Assembly: GCA_030849465.1 (NCBI GenBank)
Contig: JARVLF010000022.1
Coordinates: forward strand, 372,001 to 436,000
Direction: 5' to 3'
Length of the DNA: 64,000 bases
Origin: Moesziomyces globuligerus
Taxonomy: Eukaryota > Basidiomycota > Ustilaginomycetes > Ustilaginales > Ustilaginaceae
The translations under genes were made by a program, and so were the position numbers. A model generated the notes under the pieces. That model saw only the letters and a list, made by a program, of their open reading frames with translations, ran no database searches and had not been told where the DNA came from. This document shows, one piece after another, positions 53,520-62,538 of the stretch; within the stretch, counting starts at the first letter, position 1, and the number at the start of each line of letters is the position of its first letter.

Positions 53520-54430
53520 ATGTAAGTCCACCTTCACTGAAGTCCCTCAATGCTGCTCACAACACGTGTATTGAGGCTGACTTGTAACCGTTGCCGGATG
53601 CGCATTGGATTCTGGATGTTGCAGGACGACGTTCAAGTCGCGCACGTCGGGCGTGGGAGCCGGATCGTCCGCAGCGGCGTCGACCTCGGCGACACCTGCG
53701 CCAGCCTCGCTGGCAGAGACGCTGTCGTTCCACTCGGCACCGCGCACATTCAAGTCGGCCGAGTTCGCGGCGCGGATGGCGAGGATGTCGTCGAACCTGG
53801 CGCGGCGCAACAAGAGTCTCAAGCAGCTGCTGCAGAGCGAGCGCGAGGCGGCGATGCGCGCCGCCGGTGCCAAGTTCAAGGAGCGCAAGAAGAAGGACGC
53901 CACGCAGCAAAAGTCTCGCCTCGTCGGCGCTGCGCTGCAGGCGTTTGCGCGCAGAGAGGAGCGCGAACGCCAGGCCGCCGCTAGTGCGAAATCGGAAGAC
54001 TCGGATGCTCAGCCGACACCGGCAGAAGCTACACCCGAACCCGTCGACGAGACGGACAAGCCTGATATCAAGGACGCGTCCGAGGAAGAGGCAGAACACG
54101 AGAAGAGAGACGTCCCCACTTGTAAGCACAAATTCCTCCCCCCCTCCCCCCCCCCCCCCCCCCCCCCCCCCCCCATGATTCGAGAGAACGAGTAGAGATG
54201 GGCTGACATTCGAGCGGGGTGCGCGGGTAGATTCGTCGGTCGAGGCACCACCGAGCTTGCGACCTCCCAAGAAGTACTGCGACGTGACGGGGCTGGTGGC
54301 GCCGTACACGGATCCCAAATCCGGGCTGCGCTACCACTCGGTCGAGGTGTACGAGATCATCAAACAGTTCGGACCGGGCGTGGACAATGCGTATCTCTCG
54401 CTGCGCGGCGATGCATCTCAGATCAAATGA
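53520..54430 (+). CDS. IES6: INO80 complex subunit IES6 (YL1-C domain), split start codon
   Basis: Ies6/INO80C binds Arp5 in the INO80 chromatin remodeller. Exon 1 contributes only AT (53520-53521). The first intron is 53522-53624 (GTAAGT...TTGCAG), exon 2 (53625-54121) starts with G to give ATG ACG ACG TTC, the second intron is 54122-54230, and exon 3 (54231-54430) completes 232 residues. The product begins MTTFKSRTSGVGAG, then SFHSAPRTFKSAEF and the basic RRNKSLKQLLQSE block typical of Ies6, a charged disordered stretch, and the C-terminal YL1-C signature KKYCDVTGLVAPYTDPKSG followed by LRYHSVEVYEIIKQ. Total exon length is a multiple of three. The second intron has a 29-C tract. The start depends on the AT|G splice; otherwise no ATG precedes TTFKSRTSG in a sensible position. 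Confidence 0.92.
54146..54174. repeat. 29-C homopolymer inside IES6 intron 2
   Basis: Uninterrupted run of 29 C, starting 24 bases after the donor, preceded by more C-rich sequence. The longest homopolymer of the window. Confidence 0.85.
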
Positions 54431-54461
54431 CGGCGACACGTTTTCTAAATTCTGCAGCCTT

Positions 54462-55427
54462 CTATACCACGTGCTGTCGGTCATCGTCTTTGGTCCAAGC
54501 TTGGATGCGGAGGTGGGTTTCGGCGGGGCGTTTGACGAGTTTGTAGCGGACGAGGTCGTAGCGTTGGTAGCTGGGAGCTGCGTAGTGGGCAGCCGACTTG
54601 TGGAGCGGGAGGCGCGAGGCGACGAGCGCGGCGTGGCGAGAGGTCCAGATGCACGTGGCGAGGTTGGCGCCCGTGGATGGGTCGGGTGCGCCGTACCAGT
54701 ACATGATGAGGCCACCGGAGCGCGTGGCTTCTTCGTGCGCGCGTCGGTCTGCTTCGTAGAACGAGATGGATTCGGAACCGCGTTTGCGTATGCTGAGGAA
54801 GAGCACACCGTACCACACGCGCTCCGTCTCGGCACGCAGCGTCAGATCAGCCCAGTTGAACGCAGCTTCTAGCCGAGCCAATGATGCTGCGCTGGCCGAG
54901 GACAACATCGGGCAGGAAAGATCGCTGGGCGAGGTGGGAAGAGGGTGGGGTGCGTCGATGACATAGCCGGATGCGTAGTCCGAGGTGATGGGTCGGAAAT
55001 CATGCAGCGTTCGCCACAGCTCGACGCTCGCAGAGTCGAGCACGGGTAGGCGCGACCGAGTATAGAGCACCGTCTCATCTCTCGTGTACTCTCCATCCTC
55101 GCTGTTATCGTCGTGTTGGTCGTTGTCGTCGGATTCGTCGTATCCGTCGCCGCCATCGTGGTGCGCGTCATCGCGACGAGATTTGATGTCGAGAGCCCGC
55201 GGGAGACGCGCAAGGATGGGCCGCAGCGTCTCAAAGTGCGCATTGCGAGGCACCGCATCAAACAACTGCTGCACAGGCTCGGCCATCGTCTTTGGATCCA
55301 CCACAAAGTGCTGCTTGCCCAGCACCGCCTGCAGCCGCGTGCGCGTCGTGCTCGCCGTAGCCCCCGCCTCGTGCGGCGCCACCGCCGTCGAACCCAACGC
55401 TCGTGCCTGATCGGTCGAGGATATCAT
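54462..55427 (-). CDS. UPF0643-like conserved fungal protein
   Basis: 321 residues in one exon, starting MISSTDQARALGS. I recognise the C-terminal half as like the fungal UPF0643 family of unknown function: WYGVLFLSIRKRGSESISFYE, then GGLIMYWYGAPDPSTGANLA and TCIWTSRHAALVASRLPLHK, ending in an Arg/Tyr-rich strand (YQRYDLVRYKLVKR). Residues about 85-118 form an Asp/His/Glu-rich acidic insertion that looks disordered. No signal peptide or membrane segment. It converges with IES6, with 31 bases between the stop codons, so the two 3' ends probably overlap in RNA. The family name is from memory of the conserved block; biochemical role unknown. Confidence 0.75.
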   Translation of the reverse strand: MISSTDQARALGSTAVAPHEAGATASTTRTRLQAVLGKQHFVVDPKTMAEPVQQLFDAVPRNAHFETLRPILARLPRALDIKSRRDDAHHDGGDGYDESDDNDQHDDNSEDGEYTRDETVLYTRSRLPVLDSASVELWRTLHDFRPITSDYASGYVIDAPHPLPTSPSDLSCPMLSSASAASLARLEAAFNWADLTLRAETERVWYGVLFLSIRKRGSESISFYEADRRAHEEATRSGGLIMYWYGAPDPSTGANLATCIWTSRHAALVASRLPLHKSAAHYAAPSYQRYDLVRYKLVKRPAETHLRIQAWTKDDDRQHVV

Positions 55428-57391
55428 CTTGTGTTGGCTGTATGCGGTATGCGGTATGCTGTATGCGCTAGGCTTCCTCAGGACCTCGATGGTGGTTGGG
55501 CAACAAGATCGTTCAGACCCCCATTCTTAAAGTTGCTCCATCAAGCCGGTGCATCCATCGCTACTACGGGGGATCTTAAGGCGGCTGGGACACAGCTCAG
55601 ACTACTCGACACTCGGCCCGCAATAGCTCAAACGTACACGCACTGCGATGCTGGCAGCGCGAAGCTGCATCGGTAATGCAATGCGGGGGTTACCTCCGAA
55701 AGGAAGAGTTTGAGTTTTCTTGCCCGTGGTGGGCGCTTTGCAAGACGTGATCTGCGTCGGGCGCTTGCGAGATGAGCCTCCTACAACAACGCCTCCACCA
55801 TGGTCGTTGAACAGCGAGCAGGAGCGCAACACCCCATGAGGTCGGGCGAAGTTTCGACGCAGTATGCGCTGTCAAACCTACCTCGAGGCGGGTGTGCTGC
55901 GGGCGAAATGTTGTCATCCGTCCAGGCGGTTGCGTCAAACATGGCCATGAAGGCGAGCTGCCCCCCCCGATCGAAATCCAAATCTAAAATTCGATCCAGC
56001 ATTCGATCGGGGGCGAGAGCGAGCGAGACCAACAAGGGTCCAAAGGAAGAAGGCGACGTGGGACGTGGCGCGGCACGTGAAGCTGTGCAGCGCTGCGCTC
56101 CGCAGCATCGCTTAGGCGCGCGCGCGTCCAAGTGAGCCGTGCCCGCGCGCTCGCTTGCAGTTGGACGGCTCAGCACCGCCTCATCCCACTCGACGCTCTC
56201 TTTGCCGACTGCACAGTTGCATCCCATCCCATCGCGTCTTGCTCGACGCCTAGCTCATACTTGCGCCTGTGTAGATCCAGAGGTACTGGTTGGTTCATGA
56301 AAGGAACCGGGATCGCACATGCAGCGCCGCCGGGGGAAAAGTCGAGAGAAAACGACGTGTAAGACGACCGAAGCCGAAGTGGGCCTATCGATGCCACCTG
56401 CAGGATGCATCGAGAGGATCGAGGGACCGAGCTGTTGCTCAGCTTGCTCAGCATGCTAAGCAGGCGGATTGTGGTTGGAAGCGTGCGTCATGCATGCTCC
56501 CAACCTGGCCAGAGCTGTCGTAGCTTTGGGCCTCTTTTTTTCGGGTTGTCACGTCCGCCTGACCGACGAATTTTGTGGCTCACTCAGACTTGCGTCTGAC
56601 GGAAAAAAAAGGCGAGGTTGTGTTGGTTTGGCTCTTGAGCGTGGGCGAGAGGCAAGGGGGGGAAAAAAGGCCAGGCCTCGGAACCCCTATTTTGGCTGGC
56701 GACGAGTGCGCCTCGCGTGGGTGGAGCTGCAGCCGTGCATGTGGACGGGAGAGCTTACAGTTCTCTAAGTGTGCGCCTGTCGAGTTGGCCGAAAGAGAAG
56801 GCAAGTTCGGACTTGCGCGTGGTTTCAGCTGGGCTGTGCAGCGAGTCTGAGTGTTGCTCGAAGCTTTGTTTTTGCCCCCCCGCCGCGACGCTGGTGGCCG
56901 TTCTGACCGCGCTGGCCTTGCTGGCTGTACGTTGGCAGCCAAGCCATGCGCATGCCCCCTGTATGTGTGCTCGCTACCTTTTGGCCTGCAGGGCGAGGAT
57001 GGAGAGAGGCTGGCTCGACTCTCATGGCTTTCTTTTTTTCCGCCAAAGTTTGCACGGGCGAGGGCTGACACTACGTTGAAGCGGGCCGGCCCGACTGTAA
57101 CGTTACTGCGAAATCTGTGAAATCCATCTGTCACGCGCAGAGAGGGCGGTGCGCTGCTGCTGCTGTGATTGGGCTGTTGCGCGAGCGCGAGTGCTTCGGC
57201 GCTGCCGACTCGAGCTGCATCCACGGCCACCGATCCGAGGCTTGCGAGGCTTCGGCGTGTCCGAAGCCCATGTGCGCCTCGTCGCCCTGCACGAGCAAAG
57301 CGCAAAAGGTGCCGACTCGATGCTCACCATCATCACGCTCTTCGCATCCTCCTCCTCCCATCGGCCGCTCCGCTTTGCCACCATCGCTTGA

Positions 57392-57426
57392 TCGACTCGA
57401 CTCGACTCGACTCGACTCGACTCGAC
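57392..57426. repeat. (TCGAC)7 microsatellite
   Basis: Seven perfect 5-bp units upstream of the mucin-like membrane protein gene. Confidence 0.92.
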
Positions 57427-57497
57427 ACGGCTTTGCCTTTTGCGTCAGCGCGCACCGCTCGCCTGCATCAAACCCACCGAAACCCTATCTGGCTCTT

Positions 57498-57538
57498 GCA
57501 GCGCATCTGCAGCGCATCTGCAGCGCATCTGCAGCGCA
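57498..57538. repeat. 11-bp tandem repeat (GCAGCGCATCT)
   Basis: Three perfect copies and a partial fourth, in the presumed promoter or leader of the downstream gene. Confidence 0.9.
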
Positions 57539-57699
57539 AAGCCCACCGAATCCACCCGTCGGCCAGCGCGCGCACGAATCACACCCTCGCTCTCTCCCAT
57601 CCCACCATCCGCTTCGCTTCATCTCACATCTCCACCTCGACAAGTCCACCCCACCATTCATTCGCTCAACAGCCCAGTCTAGCCGCCCGCACTCTAGCC

Positions 57700-57944
57700 A
57701 TGGCTGCCCAACGCATCGGCGCTCGATCGCCTGGCCCTCTCTACAGGCGTCAGCAGTCTACGTAAGTTGCCACCACCCGCCACCGCCACCGCTCGCCTTA
57801 CTTCTCCTTGCCCCCCTCCCTGCTAGGCCGTCTCGCTCGCTCGCTCGCTCGCTCGCTCTCGCCATCGAGTCGATCCACCCCTCCATCTCTTCCTTCCTTC
57901 CCTTGCTTTCTCTTCGCCTCAGAACCCCGATGGCAATGTACTGA
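57700..57944 (+). other. Possible spliced upstream ORF in the leader of the membrane protein gene
   Basis: An ATG in good context (AGCCATGG) opens MAAQRIGARSPGPLYRRQQS; a GTAAGT donor lies at 57762 and a CT-rich CTCAG acceptor ends at 57922. Joining these gives an ORF of 27 codons ending TTPMAMY-stop at 57942-57944. No in-frame join to the downstream coding region was found, so this is either an upstream ORF or an exon of an alternative protein N-terminus. A (TCGC)n run lies inside the intron (57833-57858). Confidence 0.4.
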
Positions 57945-58045
57945 CTCTGGAGTCTCTTCTTGCTATCCCCACACTCTCTCTATCTCACACTGCGCCGTCT
58001 TGATATCAACCGTCTCTCAACCATCTCCCTCCTCTCGCATCCACA

Positions 58046-59569
58046 ATGGCCGTGCCTCTCGACGAATCGCGTCCCGCCACGTCTCCCGAATCGCCCCGAC
58101 AACAACTCGCCGGTGTTGCGCGCTCGCCTCAATCCAACACCTCGACTGCAACCGGCACGGCTACTGGCTCCGACACAACTGGTACTGGCTCCGACACCTC
58201 TCCCGCTGATGGCTCCCTCAATCCATCCAATAACAACAGCGAGTCGAGGTTGACCACCTCCACTACCAGCTCCACCACTTCGGCCGCACCCACCACCACA
58301 AGCACCACCTCTTCCCTCCCCTCCACCACAAGCACCACTTCCGCTGCGCCCACCACTACTTCCACCTCCTCGCTTTCGACTCCCACCACCACCACCGCCT
58401 CCACTGTCCCGACCACCTCGGCTGCTCCCATCACCACCTCCTCAGTCCCATCGCTCACCTCGGCAGCTTCAGTCACCACTTCGGCATCCATTCCCGTCGT
58501 CACCGTAACCTTCACCAGCACCGGCAGCGATGGCGCCCTCGTCACCGGCGTCAGCACCTCGTCCAACCCCACCGCCACGGGCGCTAGGAGCTCCGGCTCT
58601 TCCAGCGGCTCCAACACCAACCTCGGCGCCATCATCGGCGGTGTCGCCGGCGGCGTCGCAGGTCTCATCATCCTCGTCTGGCTCATCTTGCTCCCGCTGC
58701 GCAAGCGCGCAAAGAAGGCCAAGGAGGTCGAGTGGCTCACCTTTGGACAGGAGAACGACCACGTGAACGAGTCGTCGGCCGAGGCCGTCTACGGCCGCGG
58801 TGCTGGCGGCAGCGGCAGCGGAGAGGGCAAAGGCGGCTCGGTCGCCAACGTCAACGAGATCCAGATGGACGACATGGCCCACGAGATGGCCCAGCAGCCC
58901 TACCACTATCAGAACGTCGACAACGGTGCAGGATGGGCGGCGGCAGCGGGCGCCGCAGGTGCCGGCGCGTATGCCCATGGCCAGCACGACCAGTACGGTC
59001 ACCCGCAGGACGGCTACGACGCCTACTACCATGCGCAGCAGCAGCAGCAGCAGCAGGGGGGCTACGGCGGGCCGCAGTACCAGCAGTACGGCATGCAGCC
59101 CCACCAGGGCTGGGCAGCTCAGTCGCAGGGCGCGTATCCTAACGAGGCGTGGGGAGCTGCGCCGGGCTACACGAGCCCGGGACAGTCGCAGGCACACGGC
59201 AACGCCGGACTGTCGCACAGCCTCTCGGTCGGCTCTACCAAGGTGGGCGCCGGCCAGGGCGCGTCGGCGACCGGATCGCAGTCGGGCCACAAGGGCTCGC
59301 AAGAGGGTCACGGCAGCCAGTACGGCGGCGGATACGCTTCGCCGCCCCTCGGCGCCCAGTCGCCTCAGCAGTTCCCGCAGCACTACCAGGGCCACGCTGC
59401 CACCGCATCGCCGCCCCAGCATGCGCAGTACTACCAGGGCCACCAGGCACCCCAGCACCACGACCAGCCCGAAGCCTACTACCAAGACCCGCAGGGCCAG
59501 CAGGGCCAGCGTGCAGGCTCCCCCGCGTCCGGCCACGGCGCCGGCGGTCTCCACCTCGCCAACCCCTGA
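58046..59569 (+). CDS. Mucin-like single-pass membrane protein with Gln-rich cytoplasmic tail
   Basis: 507 residues, one exon, start MAVPLDESRPATSPESP in strong context (CACAATGG). Residues about 35-190 are almost only Ser, Thr, Ala and Pro, a typical heavily O-mannosylated stalk. A single membrane helix follows at about 193-217 (GAIIGGVAGGVAGLIILVWL), then basic KRAKKAKE as the cytoplasmic boundary. The remaining ~290 residues are Gln/Gly/Tyr/His-rich with a poly-Gln run (HAQQQQQQQGG at 59037 onward). The layout resembles cell-wall stress sensors and similar fungal surface proteins, but no WSC or other head domain is present and no N-terminal signal peptide is seen, so the helix would have to act as a signal anchor with the N-terminus outside. 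Function unknown. Confidence 0.8.
   Translation: MAVPLDESRPATSPESPRQQLAGVARSPQSNTSTATGTATGSDTTGTGSDTSPADGSLNPSNNNSESRLTTSTTSSTTSAAPTTTSTTSSLPSTTSTTSAAPTTTSTSSLSTPTTTTASTVPTTSAAPITTSSVPSLTSAASVTTSASIPVVTVTFTSTGSDGALVTGVSTSSNPTATGARSSGSSSGSNTNLGAIIGGVAGGVAGLIILVWLILLPLRKRAKKAKEVEWLTFGQENDHVNESSAEAVYGRGAGGSGSGEGKGGSVANVNEIQMDDMAHEMAQQPYHYQNVDNGAGWAAAAGAAGAGAYAHGQHDQYGHPQDGYDAYYHAQQQQQQQGGYGGPQYQQYGMQPHQGWAAQSQGAYPNEAWGAAPGYTSPGQSQAHGNAGLSHSLSVGSTKVGAGQGASATGSQSGHKGSQEGHGSQYGGGYASPPLGAQSPQQFPQHYQGHAATASPPQHAQYYQGHQAPQHHDQPEAYYQDPQGQQGQRAGSPASGHGAGGLHLANP
59037..59057 (+). repeat. CAG run encoding poly-Gln
   Basis: Perfect CAG repeat within the cytoplasmic tail coding region, encoding seven Gln. 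Confidence 0.85.
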
Positions 59570-61588
59570 AGCCGCACGACCTGCCACCAAGCCCTTTGGG
59601 ACATTGCTTTTTTTCTTCTTCGAGATTCATACCTTGTCACTCGCTCATTTTTTGCTCGCTCGCACTTTTTCTTCACAATGCATACGGTCTTTCATCGCAC
59701 AAGCCAGAGAGCAGACGCGAAACAGAGCAGATGCGGCAAGAGAGCGCACCGTGCAAGAGAGCGCGCCGGAGAAAAGTGTAGATGGGGCAGAAACAGGATG
59801 GGCAAGCGAGCAGATGGGAAGAAAGCGGACCGGGTAAGACACCGGCCCGGAGAAGAGAGCAGACGTGCGAGAGAGCAGAAGGGGGAAGAGAGCGGACGGG
59901 GGAAGAGAGCATATGGTGAAGAGGAGGCGGTCTTTTGGACTGTCGGACGGTCTGACATTGTGGAACTTGTCGAGGATGGATAGACGAGAGACGGTCGATG
60001 TCGGTCTGCCTAAGGCTTTCGAGGGAGGAGCCGGGGCAGAGTGGGCTAAAGCCTCCGTTTAGATTCAACACGAGCAAGGCCACTCAACCTCGCTCCGATA
60101 CTTCCCCCGCTTTCGACCGATGCGTCGCTCTTGTCCTCGGTCGATGCCGCGATCACCAAACCTCTCGAAACCTCTCGTTGGCTAGCAAGGATCGTTGCGT
60201 CTCTTCTCCAAGTCGAAGCATGCCGATGAGCCAGCCTATCACTTGTCGCAGTCAACTGTCCTTTCATGTTGGCAAGTTGGAAAGTTGTACATGCCCATGA
60301 ACTATGCATGCTGTAAGGGGGTGGGAGGACGATTGGGACTTGTGTAAGCTCGGAGGTGTGATGCGAACGGTTGCTGCTTTGTTGGCCATTCGCAGAGCTA
60401 CGGAGCCAGCTTTGGGCTTCGTCTCGGCCTACGCCTGCAACTCTGTCGCTCATCTCTGTCCCTACGGCTCTGCGCACGTGTGCTTGACATCGGCCTGCCC
60501 GAAGCACCCGAAGAAACCGAAGCACCCGAAGGAATCGAAGGAACCGAAGGGAGGTAGAAGGGGCTCAGCTATAACGACTCGGGGCTTGCGAGCAAGTCGC
60601 TTCTCATATCTGTCGATCCTTCGTGAGGCTCCGTCTTGACGCCTGCACTCGTTTCGGTTCGAAGCGGGTGCTTGTGGAGGGTTGGTGGCGGCAACCAACG
60701 TCGGCGTGAGGACGAGCTGCATGCTGTCAGTGCTGACTCTGACCCGTTGCGGTCTGAGCGGTGGCCGCAGCTTCTCGGCGCGCTTGCATTGCCAATCACC
60801 AGTCTTGGTGATTCAAGCCCCTCGAGCTGCCTAGTCCATCACCTGCCTGAGCTTCGCACAGCTTAGGAGGCTGAGGAGGCCGAAATGGTTGAATACTTGG
60901 CCCAGGCACGTCGACTCGCATCGCCACCCCCGATCATCATCATCCCGCCTTTCCTACATCCCCTGCCGCCTGCTGAAGCACAGTTACGATCCACACAGTC
61001 CATCACTGTTCGCACGGCTGTGGCGTAGGCGTGCTCATGGGTGGAAGCCGATTTCCAGTATACCGCGCGCTCGTTATCCGCTCCACGCCGACCAACACGA
61101 CGCTTCATCGCAGCGTAGCCGGCTACATATGTGTGCGATCACGAGTCACTTGCACAAGAGCGTTGCGGGCTCAAAGGCTAGAGTGGCAAGCGGAACTCCC
61201 TCTGGACAGAGTTGGTCGACTCGGCTGGCTCCTGCGTCTCACCTCGTCACCGTTCCTTCCCTCTGGTAAGTCCAGTGCAAATCTCGCAAAAGCCAGCTCG
61301 ATAGCCCTCACATCCAGAACAGGGCTGCTAGCCTTCGAGCCTGCCAGTTCGCGATCCGTAGCTCCGTCCCGTCGCGCAGTTTAGCCTATACGGACATTTG
61401 TCGGTCCCTACGGCTGCGTGTGTGCGCTCTGAAATCGGCAACGGAAGCGGAAGGATGCAAAACGCCTCGGTGCACATGGTCGTTGCCAAGTTGAAGTCCG
61501 TGCTGTCGTGCGCGCTTGTGATATTGGCTTCGAGATCGCGGAGGGCAGTGAGATACAAGTACAAGGGCAATCGTGAGGAGCGGAGGAT
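59570..61588. other. 2.0 kb intergenic interval
   Basis: No gene seen. Left part is purine-rich (GAGAGCAGA-like repeats, about 59700-59930). A degenerate 9-bp repeat of the CGAAGNANC type lies at 60499-60551. Confidence 0.5.
60499..60551. repeat. Degenerate 9-bp tandem repeat
   Basis: Six imperfect units such as CGAAGCACC, CGAAGAAAC and CGAAGGAAC in intergenic DNA. Confidence 0.75.
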
Positions 61589-62289
61589 TCAATCTCTCTC
61601 CAAGTCTGGCAAAGGCGGGCAAAACGAAGGCAATCGAGGTGAGCGATACGGTCAGACACGACGCAGGAACTGGAGAAGCACAGCAGCCGCAGATTCAGGT
61701 GGAAAGGCCGTAGCGCGCACACGAGCTATACCAGGCCACGCATCGGCAGCCGAATGGCGGGCCTTGCCCGCCACTCGATCGACCTCGGCTCTGGGACGCG
61801 ATTGAGCCGCGAGGATGTCAGACTTACTGATGTTGTCGCCGAACTTGGCGTAGAGCTTGACCTTGAGGCCCTTCATCTGGTTTTCGTAGTCTTCGAGTTT
61901 GTCTGCGAGCTGCTGGATGTCGTCGTCGGCCTGTTGCTGGTCCGCCTCGAGACGTTCCAGCGCCTCGGGCTGCGGGAGCGAGACAAAGGTGTCGGCGATC
62001 CTGTACAGCACGGCCTCGTCCTCGTCGGCCAGCTCGAGCTCCATGCTCAGATCATCGAGAGCCTCGCGTTCCTCGCGCTTGATGCGCAGCTCCTCCTCGA
62101 TGTCCGAGTAGGTCGAGTTGAGTCGCGAAAACGCATTGATCGCCTGCTGGTCCTCCCACGTCACCTCGATCTCGTTCGCCTCTTGCTCCGAAAGCTAGAC
62201 CCCGCACAGAGAGGCGCAACGATCGCACGTCAGTAGCAGCGACGAGGACTGCGAGCTTGCGATCGGGGACGGGGACTTACCATGCGCAT
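61589..62289 (-). CDS. GIM3: Prefoldin subunit 4 (GIM3)
   Basis: Prefoldin 4 is a beta-type subunit of the hexamer that hands unfolded actin and tubulin to the CCT chaperonin. Three exons (62281-62289, 61828-62194, 61589-61605) give 130 residues, as in yeast (129). Exon 1 encodes only MRM; the 86-bp first intron ends GTCTAG and the 222-bp second intron ends TTTGCCAG. The product reads MRMLSEQEANEIEVTWEDQQ, then the coiled coil and hairpin with REEREALDDLSMELELADED, the family motif LYAKFGDNI, and ends NLERD from the tiny last exon. That match with the conserved terminal NLE confirms the splice; without it the frame would run on into unrelated sequence. Divergent from ALG1. Confidence 0.95.
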
Positions 62290-62538
62290 TGTGAATGTAT
62301 GCAAGGGGGTCGGGTGGAAGTGATGGTGTGTGCCGTGTTGCAGTGTTGGATTCGGCAGTGTTGGATTTGACAAGGCGTGCTCTTCCGGCTTCCGACTTTC
62401 GGCCAAATTGCGCAGCGGCGCGTGCAGAGACCAACACCTGCCACCTCGCTCCTCCTCCTCCTCCTCCTCCTCCTCCTCCTCCTCCTTCTTTTCCTCCACC
62501 GCACACACCATGACCGGCTGAACGTCCGAGGTCCGAAG
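62290..62538. promoter_or_regulatory. Divergent promoter of GIM3 and ALG1 with CTC repeat
   Basis: 249 bases between opposite start codons. It contains a (CTC)n run at 62449-62486, giving a strongly pyrimidine-rich leader for ALG1. Confidence 0.6.
62449..62486. repeat. (CTC)n trinucleotide repeat
   Basis: About twelve CTC units in the presumed ALG1 leader. Confidence 0.9.

Larger units (their letters stand above)
55428..57699. other. 2.3 kb upstream interval with simple repeats
   Basis: No gene recognised. It holds a (TCGAC)7 run at 57392-57426 and an 11-bp tandem repeat at 57498-57538, and becomes CT-rich toward the next gene, as a promoter and leader would. Confidence 0.5.

Noticed and set aside
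58469..59590. 373-codon minus-strand frame over the mucin-like gene
   Set aside because: Shadow of biased Ser/Thr/Gln codons; Val/Leu/Arg-rich without motifs.
60462..60722. Minus-strand frame encoding a Phe/Gly/Ser repeat
   Set aside because: It is only a translation of the degenerate 9-bp repeat; no gene context.
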